Shown piece after piece: positions 36,521 to 45,176 of a stretch of 64,000 bases of DNA. The notes under the pieces were generated by a model. It made no database searches. It was not told the DNA's origin and saw only the letters and a program-made list of their open reading frames with translations. The translations under genes were made by a program, and so were the position numbers. The stretch is taken from the NCBI GenBank assembly GCA_965224525.1, contig OZ245050.1:4216001-4280000 (forward strand). Reading direction: 5' to 3'. The stretch is from Granulosicoccus sp036478565. GTDB taxonomy: Bacteria > Pseudomonadota > Gammaproteobacteria > Granulosicoccales > Granulosicoccaceae. Position 1 is the stretch's first letter; each line of letters starts with the position of its first letter.

Positions 36521-36796
36521 ATATTTCGGAAAGACAAACAGCTCTTTGATAACGGCTGCCAGCTCGCCTCCCGATCCGATATCTGATAAGTACACAAATC
36601 GATCGGGTGATCTGGCAGGCATTATTCGGTTCTGCTATCGGCGGGTTGTTCTGGATCCCATTGCGTTACCGGGACGATAACGATGTGCAGGCTTGTGGGC
36701 CATGCCGTTTTTCACCTGACTAGTTCAAGAGTTAAACCCGAACAGGTCATCAACCCCGCCAAAACAAACGGGGCAGATGACAAATGGATGACAGGC

Positions 36797-37204
36797 TTAT
36801 TTATTTAACAAATTTTTCGCCATGTCTAGCGGGTTACCACCGCTCATCAGGGAGCTCAACAAGGAGCCACCTGAGCTTGCCTTGTCCAGCAATGTGGGCA
36901 CAGCCTGAGACAACTGATCTGCTGCAGAATCTGCATCCACGCCCATCTTCGAAGCGACTTCACCAATCTTGTCAGCGCCGAACACGCTCTTGATCTGTTC
37001 ACCAGATACAGCTTCGTTATCGCCATCGCCCAACCAGGATTTCACCTGGTCACCCATACCACCAGCTTTAAATTTTTCCGCCAGACCACCAATATCAAGG
37101 CCGCCATCTCCGCCGGTCAGTCCAGACAATGCGTCCATGATTCCACCAGCGTCATCACCAAACTTGTCACCCAGTAAATCTTTACCCATTTTCAACAGAT
37201 CCAT
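36797..37204 (-). CDS. YidB-like (DUF937) protein
   Basis: A 135-residue soluble protein. After a Gly/Asp-rich stretch it has KFKAGGMGDQVKSWLGDGDNEAVSGEQIKSVFGADKIGEVASKMGVDADSAADQLSQAVPTLLDKAS, the core of the YidB/DUF937 family; function unknown. The ATG at 37204 gives MDLLKMGKDLLGDK. It stands alone, next to the GH16 remnant on the same strand. The 276 bases between it and fbp hold no gene. Confidence 0.8.
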   Translation of the reverse strand: MDLLKMGKDLLGDKFGDDAGGIMDALSGLTGGDGGLDIGGLAEKFKAGGMGDQVKSWLGDGDNEAVSGEQIKSVFGADKIGEVASKMGVDADSAADQLSQAVPTLLDKASSGGSLLSSLMSGGNPLDMAKNLLNK

Positions 37205-37313
37205 ACAGTTTTCCTTTTGCGCTATCTGCGATGCCATTCATCGTTCGCCCAGCATACCAAGTACTGACCATTCCGGTGTACCGACAACTGTCGAAGAACA
37301 CCGATAGCTCTGA

Positions 37314-37690
37314 CTAACGCTGATAAACGCGAATGTAATCTACCGCAAAACGAGCGGGAAATGGCGTCGATTCATTGGCGGAACCCGGAAAATTTCCGCC
37401 AAATGCCATATTTGCAATGAGATACATTTGCTCGCTCGATTCCTGGTCGCCTTCAACCCGACTGGTTTCCACACCGTCGACATACCAGTCTATACGCCCC
37501 TCTTCCCAGTCCACGCGGTGGGCATGGAAGTCGGTGGAAAAGTTACTGATAGTTGAACGCTATACTGTACTGGTCCGATCGGCATAGAAGCTGTCACCGT
37601 TATAGTCATGCTAACAGTGATAAGCCGGAACGGCCGTTGAAACTATACTCAAACACCAGCCGTTAGTTTCCGCCCTAATCCGGTGCTTGA
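37314..37690 (-). pseudogene. Decayed GH16 (laminarinase-like) remnant
   Basis: Positions 37514-37314 encode the C-terminal end of a family 16 glycosyl hydrolase: RIDWYVDGVETSR, MYLIANMAFGGNFPGS and FAVDYIRVYQR. Just upstream in the same frame are STDFHAHRV and SFYADRTSTV, but a TAG stop at 37562-37560 interrupts them. Farther upstream, in another frame, LVFEYSFNG (about 37633-37659) resembles the start of the catalytic domain and is preceded by in-frame stops at 37665 and 37677. The middle, with the catalytic Glu residues, is missing. This is a deleted and frameshifted beta-glucanase gene; an active form would have cut laminarin-type algal glucans. Confidence 0.65.
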
Positions 37691-37956
37691 CAGGTATCGG
37701 CATTTGCCAGCATGACGCCAACCCAAAAAACATCCCCATACACAGCCCTGACTCGAACGTCAGACAATGGCAGGTCCGACGCAAAAGCATTTGTTCAGGG
37801 TATTAAGTTTTTGTCAGTATAGCGACGCCTCTGTTCCAACGGCGACATTTCTACCAGGTTACAGCCCAATCACTCGCCTATCATCCATCACAAAGCGGTA
37901 TAAAGCACTTTAATATCGACGTTTGAAAGCACTCACCACAGAGGTTCTGATTTGCC
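37691..37956. other. Intergenic region upstream of the MFS gene
   Basis: About 265 bases between the GH16 remnant and the MFS gene. The first 50 bases could still be the decayed GH16 signal-peptide region (on the minus strand, a hydrophobic stretch before the LVFE segment). No RNA, repeat or operator was recognised. Confidence 0.4.
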
Positions 37957-39255
37957 ATGTTCGCCGTTCTGAAACAGACCTGGGCGCTGATGCTGGGCAT
38001 GCTGCTATTGATGCTCGGTAACGGCTTGCAAGGCACCTTGCTGGGTGTGCGTGGCTCACTGGAACAGATCGATACCGCCACGATGGGTTACATCATGGCG
38101 GGCTATTTTTTGGGGTTTCTGGGTGGCTCTCGAATGACACCGTTACTGCTGAAACGCGTTGGCCATGTGCGAGTATTTGCTGCCCTGGGATCTCTCGTTT
38201 CAGCTGCCTTCATACTCTATGCGGCTATTGTTAATCCTGTTGCCTGGTGGTTATTGCGGGTTCTTGTTGGGTTTTGCTTCTCCGGCATCTATGTCGTAGC
38301 CGAAAGCTGGCTCAACCATTCTGCCGATAACGAAACCCGCGGCAAGGCTCTGTCACTGTACCTTATCGTCCAGATGGGCGGCATGGTGCTAGGGCAACTA
38401 CTGCTGAATGTTGCAGATCCTGCAGGCTACGATCTGTTTGTATTGATCACCGTACTGGTTTCCCTCTCTTTCGCACCCATTCTGTTGTCATCATCGCCTG
38501 CTCCGCTACATCAAACTGCTCGCTCAATGCCTCTTAAAGAACTTGTAAAAGCTTCACCGCTGGCAAGTTTTGGCACGTTGTTGTTGGGCGGAATATTTTC
38601 AACGCTGTTTGCCATGTCACCGGTCTATGCAACGGAGCGCGGACTGTCGGTCGCCAACACATCGTATTTCATCACGGCAATTTTTCTGGGAGGCATGCTC
38701 TTCCAGTACCCTATCGGCTGGTTGTCTGATCGAATTGATCGTCGCTTGTTAATCATCGGTGTATCAGCAGCAGCCAGTATTACCGCATTCGTCGCCATGC
38801 TCTACGGTCAGAATATTCAGATCCTGCTATTCACTGCACTGATTCTTGGCGGCATGGCTAACCCGCTTTACTCCCTGCTGGTTGCCTATGCAAACGACTA
38901 TTTGGAGCCCGATCAGATGGCAGCTGCTGCGGGCGGCCTGTTGTTTATCAACGGGCTGGGCGCCATGAGCGGGCCGATTGTCGTCGGTTATGCCATGTCG
39001 CGACTTGGCATTGAGTGGTTTTTTATCATCATCATGGTATTGATGAGCGCTATCGCACTGTATGGTTTCTATCGCATGACGCAACGGGAGTATGTTGTCG
39101 GAGACGATGCAGCGCCCTATCTACCTATCAGCACAAGAACCACAGCGCTGGGTACCGAAATCGCCATCGAAGCGGCCGACGATGCCCAGCTAGAGGCGTT
39201 GGAAGACGCCGAAGAGTTATTTGAGGAGCGACCTTACGATACAGACCGTGATTGA
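37957..39255 (+). CDS. MFS transporter, YcaD-like
   Basis: A 432-residue inner-membrane transporter with twelve predicted helices. GMLLLMLGNGLQGTLLGVRGSLE, MGYIMAGYFLGFLGGSRMTPLLLKRVGHVRVFAALG and LLFINGLGAMSGPIVVGYAMSRLG are like the YcaD group of the major facilitator superfamily. A cytoplasmic acidic tail of about 50 residues (DDAQLEALEDAEELFEERP) follows. Substrate unknown. It is monocistronic, facing a convergent EamA gene. Confidence 0.87.
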   Translation: MFAVLKQTWALMLGMLLLMLGNGLQGTLLGVRGSLEQIDTATMGYIMAGYFLGFLGGSRMTPLLLKRVGHVRVFAALGSLVSAAFILYAAIVNPVAWWLLRVLVGFCFSGIYVVAESWLNHSADNETRGKALSLYLIVQMGGMVLGQLLLNVADPAGYDLFVLITVLVSLSFAPILLSSSPAPLHQTARSMPLKELVKASPLASFGTLLLGGIFSTLFAMSPVYATERGLSVANTSYFITAIFLGGMLFQYPIGWLSDRIDRRLLIIGVSAAASITAFVAMLYGQNIQILLFTALILGGMANPLYSLLVAYANDYLEPDQMAAAAGGLLFINGLGAMSGPIVVGYAMSRLGIEWFFIIIMVLMSAIALYGFYRMTQREYVVGDDAAPYLPISTRTTALGTEIAIEAADDAQLEALEDAEELFEERPYDTDRD

Positions 39256-39387
39256 CCACCTCGATAGCATCAGCCCGGAACAACCTGACGTCAAGGCAAG
39301 AATGCCTGCGCGTTTATTCATGACACGCATACGGAACATAGCGACCAAGCAGAAGAAGGCTTAGCAGCCACCTTGACCTGAAGGCCT

Positions 39388-40266
39388 TCAAGATACCCGG
39401 CGACTGAGCAACACTTCGCGGTACAAAGTAAACAGGCCCATCGCAATGACGATACCGCTACCCACCAGTGTATAGGAATCGGGAACTTCTCCGAAAATCA
39501 AATAGCCGAGTCCTATCGCCCACAACAAACTGGTGTAGCGAAAAGGCACAACAAAAGCCACATCGCCAGTACGCATCGACAAGACAATGCATTGATAGCC
39601 TACAAACAGAAATAGCGCAGCCAAGACCAATACAACAAATTGCCAGAGGCTCATTGCTACCCAGCTATGCTGAATTACCAGCATGGTGACACCCGCCAAC
39701 GTAACCAGCAACGCAGTTGCCATAGATACCAGTAGCGACGGCACCTCTGGTGGCAATGCACGCGTTGCCAGATCCCGCCCAGCGGCAAGCACAACACACC
39801 CGAGCACCAGCAAGGAGGCACTGTGGAAGCCCTGCATACCGGGTCGAATGATAATCAGCACGCCCACAAATCCTGTGGCTATTGCCAGCCAACGACGCCA
39901 GCCAATCGGCTCGTTGAATAACAATGCAGCGCCGATGGCTACAGCCAGCGGCAAGGATTGGAGAATGGCTGAGATGTTGGCAAAGGGTAGCTGCACCAAC
40001 GCTGTCAAGTATAGAACTGTCGCACACAGTTCCATGACTGCTCGGAATCCGACCAGTGGCTTAAACAGTTCACCCAATCGAGACATCAGCCCGTGCTGCC
40101 AGAGCACTGCAGAAATCAAAAGACAGAGCACAGCACCCCGTATCGCCATGATCTGCGCATTTGGCAATGCGCCATCAAGTGATTTGATCAAGGCATCATT
40201 GATGGTGTAACCCGCCATGGACAGCATCATGAACAGGCTGGCGCGTATATTCGGTGACAACGGCAC
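39388..40266 (-). CDS. EamA-type DMT transporter
   Basis: A 292-residue membrane protein with ten predicted helices in two EamA repeats (MAGYTINDALIKSL ... AILQSLPLAVAIGAALLFNEPIGWRRWLAIATGFVGVLIIIRPG and the second VPFRYTSLLWAIGLGYLIFGEVPD). It resembles the S-adenosylmethionine/metabolite exporter group; substrate unknown. The start is GTG at 40266 with a weak ribosome site, so the N-terminus is uncertain. It follows glmS on the same strand, 40 bases after its stop. Confidence 0.83.
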   Translation of the reverse strand: MPLSPNIRASLFMMLSMAGYTINDALIKSLDGALPNAQIMAIRGAVLCLLISAVLWQHGLMSRLGELFKPLVGFRAVMELCATVLYLTALVQLPFANISAILQSLPLAVAIGAALLFNEPIGWRRWLAIATGFVGVLIIIRPGMQGFHSASLLVLGCVVLAAGRDLATRALPPEVPSLLVSMATALLVTLAGVTMLVIQHSWVAMSLWQFVVLVLAALFLFVGYQCIVLSMRTGDVAFVVPFRYTSLLWAIGLGYLIFGEVPDSYTLVGSGIVIAMGLFTLYREVLLSRRVS

Positions 40267-40306
40267 AAGCGCTTTTCAGGCAGCCGGGGGCTTCATGCGA
40301 TAAGCA

Positions 40307-42139
40307 CTACTCAACCGTAACGGATTTGGCAAGATTTCGCGGTTGATCAACATCCGTACCCTTGATAATAGCCACGTGATAGGACAACAGTTGTAACGGA
40401 ATGGTGTAGATGATGGGCGCAATCAAAGGATCACAGGGTGCAACTTCGAGCACTTTCATTGTATCGTCACTGGTAAAATTTGCATCCATATCAGCAAATA
40501 CATACATCAAACCACCGCGTGCGCGCACCTCCTCTACATTTGACTTGAGCTTCTCGACCAATTCGTTGTTTGGTGCTACCACAATGACCGGCATATCCGC
40601 ATCGATAAGCGCCAGTGGACCATGTTTCAGCTCACCCGCAGCATAGGCTTCCGCATGAATATAGGAAATTTCCTTTAACTTCAGCGCGCCTTCCATTGCG
40701 ATGGGGTACTGATCTCCACGACCAAGAAACAGACTGTGATGTTTGTCCGCGAAATCCTCGGCAAGAACCTGAATTGCACCATCCATAGCCAACACCTGTT
40801 CGATTTTTGCTGGCAGGCTTTGCAATGCGGAAACAATTTCCTGCTCCTTGGCCGCACTCATGCCCTTATGATGACCAACTGCTGCCGCCAACATTAACAA
40901 GCCGGATAGCTGAACGGTAAACGCCTTAGTTGAAGCGACGCCTATCTCGGCTCCTGCCTTCATTAAATAGGTCATATCCGATTCACGTGTCAACGACGAA
41001 CCCGGAACGTTGCACAGAGTTAGGCTACTCATGTAGCCCTGTTGCTGCGCAAGCCGCAAAGCGGCCAGCGTGTCTGCGGTTTCACCCGACTGCGAAATGG
41101 TGACCAGCAAACTGTTTGGCCGGACAAACGATTGCCGGTAACGATACTCGCTGGCGATCTCTACATTGCAGGAAACGCCACCAAAGTCCTCAAACCAATA
41201 GCGTGCCGTCATGCCTGCGTGATAGCTGGTGCCGCAGGCAATGATCTGCACATGCTCGACCTTGGACAACAACTCAGCTGCATTCTCGCCAAATGCTGCA
41301 TCCAGTACCTTGCCTTTCGCAAGGCGATCTTCCAGCGTGCGCTGGATGGCAATCGGTTGTTCGAATATTTCCTTCAGCATGTAGTGCCGATAGTTGCCCT
41401 TGTCACTGGCATCGTGTGACAGTGTGGACTCTTCTACAACTCGTTCGACCGGCGCGCCGCTCAAATCAACTATGCTGACGCTATCGCGGGTAATTTCTGC
41501 AACATCGCCTTCTTCAAGGTAGGAAAATCGCCGAGTGACTGGCAGCAGCGCCAGCTGATCAGATGCAATAAAGTGTTCACCAACACCATAGCCAATAACC
41601 AGAGGGCTGCCCGAGCGAGCAACAATCAGCCGCTCTGGCTGCTCACGATCCATAATGACTGTGCCATAGGCACCATCGAGCTGCGGCACGGCCGCCTGTA
41701 CTGCAGCGAACAGAGAGTTTGTTGACTTCAGCTCATGCTCGACCAGATGCGCAATGACCTCGGTATCGGTATCAGAAACAAAAGAATAGCCAAGATCCAT
41801 CAAACGGGTGCGCAGTGCATCATGGTTTTCAATAATGCCATTGTGCACAACAGCAATTCTGTCGGTGGACACATGCGGGTGTGCATTTTTCTCATTGGGC
41901 TCACCGTGAGTTGCCCAACGGGTATGCGCTATACCTGTAGAACCAGGCATACCAAACTCTGCAACAGACTCAACCAGCGCCTTGACCTTGCCAACACGAC
42001 GCAGGCGGTTAAGTTTGCCACTGCCATCAACCGTTGCAATGCCCGCAGAGTCATAACCGCGGTACTCAAGACTTTGCAGCCCCATCAACAAGATATCAGC
42101 AATGTCACGTTGTGCCACTGCACCAACAATTCCACACAT
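40307..42139 (-). CDS. glmS: Glucosamine-fructose-6-phosphate aminotransferase
   Basis: Makes glucosamine 6-phosphate from fructose 6-phosphate and glutamine, the first step to UDP-GlcNAc for peptidoglycan and LPS. The 610-residue protein starts MCGIVGAVAQ with the catalytic Cys2, has the glutaminase loop GIAHTRWATHGEP, two SIS isomerase domains (ACGTSYHAG, SQSGETADTLAAL; LGRGDQYPIAMEGALKLKEISYIHAEAYAAGELKHGPLAL) and ends QPRNLAKSVTVE. It lies downstream of glmU on the same strand with 163 bases between. No glmS ribozyme was seen, as expected outside Gram-positive bacteria. Confidence 0.96.
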   Translation of the reverse strand: MCGIVGAVAQRDIADILLMGLQSLEYRGYDSAGIATVDGSGKLNRLRRVGKVKALVESVAEFGMPGSTGIAHTRWATHGEPNEKNAHPHVSTDRIAVVHNGIIENHDALRTRLMDLGYSFVSDTDTEVIAHLVEHELKSTNSLFAAVQAAVPQLDGAYGTVIMDREQPERLIVARSGSPLVIGYGVGEHFIASDQLALLPVTRRFSYLEEGDVAEITRDSVSIVDLSGAPVERVVEESTLSHDASDKGNYRHYMLKEIFEQPIAIQRTLEDRLAKGKVLDAAFGENAAELLSKVEHVQIIACGTSYHAGMTARYWFEDFGGVSCNVEIASEYRYRQSFVRPNSLLVTISQSGETADTLAALRLAQQQGYMSSLTLCNVPGSSLTRESDMTYLMKAGAEIGVASTKAFTVQLSGLLMLAAAVGHHKGMSAAKEQEIVSALQSLPAKIEQVLAMDGAIQVLAEDFADKHHSLFLGRGDQYPIAMEGALKLKEISYIHAEAYAAGELKHGPLALIDADMPVIVVAPNNELVEKLKSNVEEVRARGGLMYVFADMDANFTSDDTMKVLEVAPCDPLIAPIIYTIPLQLLSYHVAIIKGTDVDQPRNLAKSVTVE

Positions 42140-42302
42140 AGTTCAAACTCTCGTTCAATAAACCCAATGGATCACCGCAAGTATTCTTACCTGCATCGTG
42201 ATCGACCATCTACTACCATTTCAGCCTGCACTGCTCATCGCCCGCAGACTGCACACAGTTGAGCAATATTTTTCACGCCGAATTTTTCTACTGTACAAAT
42301 TT

Positions 42303-43667
42303 CTATTTCGGCTTCTTTTTAACGGGTCGCTGCCACCTGTCCACAACGGTTTGCCGCGCTCGTGTCAGCGAGAGCATGCCCGCCGCCGCATCGCGAGCAA
42401 TGGTAGATCCTGCCCCAACTGTCGCACCCTTACCAATAGTTACCGGTGCTACCAGTGCAGTATTCGAGCCGATGAAGGCATCGTCTTCAATCGTTGTCAC
42501 ATGCTTGTTGGCGCCATCATAATTACAAGTAATCGTACCTGCCCCGATATTCACATTGCTGCCTATCTCTGCATCACCAACATAACTCAGGTGGTTGATC
42601 TTGCTGCCTTTGCCAATTAGAGCATTTTTAGTCTCGACAAAATTGCCGATTCGAATACCATCCGCTGTACGGGTACCTGGCCGCAGCCGGGCAAATGGCC
42701 CGATGCTGGCAAAAGCGCCGACATCACAGTCCTCAAGTACCGAGTTTGCATGGATGACGGTGCCGCCTGCAATACGACTGCCCGTTATCAGGCAGTTCGG
42801 ACCGATACTGACATTGTCGCCAATAAGGCAGCTGCCGGTAAAAACACAGTTCACATCAATGCTGATGTCGGTGCCAACTTTAAGCTCACCCCGAATATCT
42901 ATGCGAGCCGGATCAGCTAGCGTTACGCCTTGCTGCATAAGTCCTTCAGCGAGGTTTCTTTGATGAATGCGTTCCAACCTGGCCAGTTGAGCACGACTGT
43001 TGACACCATCGACCTCCCAGTTGTCTGCCGGGTGTACAGCGGTTATTGATAGACCTTGCCTAACCGCCAACGCAAAGATATCCGTCAGGTAGTACTCACC
43101 CTGCGCGTTGTTCTTGTCTATACGGCTAAGCAGATCCTTCAGCACACCACCACGAATTGAAACCACACCCGCGTTTGCTTCGGATATGGCCAACTGATCC
43201 TTCGTTGCATCCTTCTGCTCTACCACACCAACAACGGTACCTGCCTCGCGCAGAATGCGCCCATAACCGCTTGCATCGTCCATGATGACGGTCAGCAAAC
43301 CGATGGTACTGGCGTCGCAGGCTTCAAGCAGTGAGCGATAGGTTTCCACACGCGTCAGTGGAACGTCGCCATAGGTAACCAATACCGTGTCCTCGTCATC
43401 GATACCATCCAGGCCCTGCTGGACAGCATGCCCGGTACCCAGTTGTTGGCTCTGCAGAGCCCAATGCACCGGGTGCGAAATGGCCTGCTTGACCTGTTCT
43501 GCCTCATGACCGATCACCACTGTCATGCTGGCAGGCTTCAAAGCAGCGCCAGCATCCAGCACATGCGCCAGCAAGGCCTTGCCGGCAAGCCTGTGCAGCA
43601 CCTTGGGTATGGCCGACTTCATGCGGGTCCCTTTGCCAGCGGCAAGTACGATTAGACGAATTGACAT
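42303..43667 (-). CDS. glmU: Bifunctional GlmU (uridyltransferase/acetyltransferase)
   Basis: Acetylates glucosamine 1-phosphate and joins it to UMP, giving UDP-GlcNAc. The 454-residue protein has the N-terminal pyrophosphorylase domain (LIVLAAGKGTRMKS, VTYGDVPLT, NAGVVSIRGG) and a C-terminal left-handed beta-helix of hexapeptide repeats (ENVIIATG-like turns, e.g. IGPFARLRPGT, GNFVETKNALIGKGSKINHLSYVGDAEIG, NIGAGTITCNYDGANKH). The ATG at 43667 gives MSIRLIVLAAG. It is followed by glmS, the usual pair. Confidence 0.96.
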   Translation of the reverse strand: MSIRLIVLAAGKGTRMKSAIPKVLHRLAGKALLAHVLDAGAALKPASMTVVIGHEAEQVKQAISHPVHWALQSQQLGTGHAVQQGLDGIDDEDTVLVTYGDVPLTRVETYRSLLEACDASTIGLLTVIMDDASGYGRILREAGTVVGVVEQKDATKDQLAISEANAGVVSIRGGVLKDLLSRIDKNNAQGEYYLTDIFALAVRQGLSITAVHPADNWEVDGVNSRAQLARLERIHQRNLAEGLMQQGVTLADPARIDIRGELKVGTDISIDVNCVFTGSCLIGDNVSIGPNCLITGSRIAGGTVIHANSVLEDCDVGAFASIGPFARLRPGTRTADGIRIGNFVETKNALIGKGSKINHLSYVGDAEIGSNVNIGAGTITCNYDGANKHVTTIEDDAFIGSNTALVAPVTIGKGATVGAGSTIARDAAAGMLSLTRARQTVVDRWQRPVKKKPK

Positions 43668-43852
43668 AGTAGAGCGAGTTCTGGGCAAAGGACGTATTGT
43701 CTCAAGAGTAGCGGTCAAAATTCCATCTTGCAGCGATTCCGACTTGTTGTTTTGTGACAGGAACCTTCTGTGGTTTTGCCCATCAGATCACAAGGGAGAC
43801 ATTCTGCTCTCCCGGGCGGACGGCCCCGACCATTCAACACACAGGAAAAGCT

Positions 43853-44290
43853 ATGAAAAAGCTGATGTTTGCAGGTGGACTCGTGACGTTGCTGGCAGCG
43901 TGCGCATCCGGCCCGCAATTCACAACGGATCAGATTGTACGGCCTGCCGACATGACTCCGGTGCTTACCGACCGATCAGCCCTTGTGACAAAAGGTGAGG
44001 CGCTCTGGAACGACAAAAGCCTGTCCAGTAACGGTCTGGCCTGCTCCAGCTGCCATGTTGGCAATGTGGCAGCGTTCAAAACCACCTTCAAGGAGCCCTA
44101 CCCGCACCAGGTAGAAATGGCCAGCGACATGGGTGGGCTGGAAACAATCGATGCCGACGGCATGGTGCAGCTCTGTATGCTGGTGCCGATGAAAGCCGAC
44201 ATCTTACCCTGGGATTCGGAAGAGCTGGCAGCCCTTACGGCCTATGTCGTTGATGTCGTACAACCGGACTACCAGCAGAAAGCGCCCTGA
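43853..44290 (+). CDS. Cytochrome c lipoprotein
   Basis: A 145-residue lipoprotein. The signal peptide ends with the lipobox LLAACAS, and a single haem site ACSSCHVGN (CxxCH) follows near residue 65. A distal Met ligand could be in VEMASDMGG or QLCMLVPM. C-terminal DSEELAALTAYVVDVV is the typical last helix of monohaem class I cytochromes. The ATG at 43853 is preceded by AGGA. It is monocistronic and convergent with tetR; partner oxidase or dehydrogenase unknown. Confidence 0.83.
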   Translation: MKKLMFAGGLVTLLAACASGPQFTTDQIVRPADMTPVLTDRSALVTKGEALWNDKSLSSNGLACSSCHVGNVAAFKTTFKEPYPHQVEMASDMGGLETIDADGMVQLCMLVPMKADILPWDSEELAALTAYVVDVVQPDYQQKAP

Positions 44291-44376
44291 GCGAAAGAGC
44301 CTGCACGGTATGAGGCAGAGAACCTGCACGATGGCAGATTGCTGACTTGTCAGCAGGCGAATGCTCCACCCTAGCC

Positions 44377-45045
44377 CTATGGCTCCGTCAGGTTCTGATT
44401 TCGCGCCATAAAACGTGCGATTTCAGAATCTGTCGGGTACTGACTGGTGTAGATTTTTACATAGGTTGGCATCCTTGCCAGTCGGGCCTGTACGGACTCT
44501 GCGACCAGCATCGAGATATAACCTACCTGTGTGTAGTAGACGGTCAGGGCATGTGCCTCAGCCCGTTCTTGGTCAAATTCAAAGCGCAGGAACATAGCGC
44601 GAATTGCCGCGACTCTTTTCTGATCTGCCTGTTGCAGAATTTTGTTCAAATCGGCGGACTGGTGCGCCCAGTTGCGAATGGCAAAATCCATTGCTGAATC
44701 AAACAGCTGCGGCTCTATCCAGCAGTCAAACAGATTCAGCATGGCCTCTGTAATGGTTTCTGCATACCGCTCGGTCTGCGCCACCAGGTTACCGGTATTC
44801 TTCTCTTGCCAGCGATCAACCAGCGCATCCAGAAGTGCTTCACGACTCTTAAAGTGCCAGTAGAAACTGGTGCGCGACAGTTTCAGTTGTTTGGCCAACG
44901 GCATGACCTTTACCGATTCAACGCCGGATTCCACCAGCATTTCATAGGCAGCATCCAGCCATAGTTTTTCGGAGCCGCGCCAGCTGTTCTGTTTTGATTT
45001 TGTTCTTTCAACTGTGCGATCTGTTGGTCGGTGAATTGTCTGCAT
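44377..45045 (-). CDS. TetR-family transcriptional regulator
   Basis: A 222-residue regulator. The helix-turn-helix is VKVMPLAKQLKLSRTSFYWHFKSREALLDALVDRW (about 45-80) and the rest is an all-helical ligand domain (ETITEAMLNLFDCWIEP, FAIRNWAHQSADLNKILQQADQKRVAAIRAMFLRFEF). It is divergent from the MttB-family gene with 131 bases between them, so it likely controls that methylated-compound cluster. The ligand is unknown. Confidence 0.88.
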   Translation of the reverse strand: MQTIHRPTDRTVERTKSKQNSWRGSEKLWLDAAYEMLVESGVESVKVMPLAKQLKLSRTSFYWHFKSREALLDALVDRWQEKNTGNLVAQTERYAETITEAMLNLFDCWIEPQLFDSAMDFAIRNWAHQSADLNKILQQADQKRVAAIRAMFLRFEFDQERAEAHALTVYYTQVGYISMLVAESVQARLARMPTYVKIYTSQYPTDSEIARFMARNQNLTEP

Positions 45046-45066
45046 GCGACAAGATTACACGTATCA

Positions 45067-45105
45067 CTCGACATTAGTGTTGTTTTTCTTGACATAACCG
45101 TCGAG
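45067..45105. promoter_or_regulatory. Candidate TetR operator between tetR and the mttB-like gene
   Basis: CTTGAC (45088-45093) and GTCGAG (45100-45105) form a near-perfect dyad with a six-base spacer, and a further CTCGACATTA (45067-45076) repeats the half-site with TTGACATAA. The centre is about 80 bases before the mttB-like start. Confidence 0.35.
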
Positions 45106-45176
45106 AAAGAAGAATGTCCGTCTGTCAGTCATTTTCCTGAACTTGCTGACAATCACGGAATGAGGAATCAGCCGCT

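Noticed and set aside
36521..36796. CCCCG/CGGGG inverted repeat between fbp and the YidB-like gene considered as a terminator.
   Set aside because: The stem is only five pairs with a ten-base loop and a poor T tail on either strand.
42140..42302. Region between glmU and glmS checked for a glmS-type ribozyme or riboswitch.
   Set aside because: No matching conserved core was seen and such ribozymes are not expected in gammaproteobacteria.
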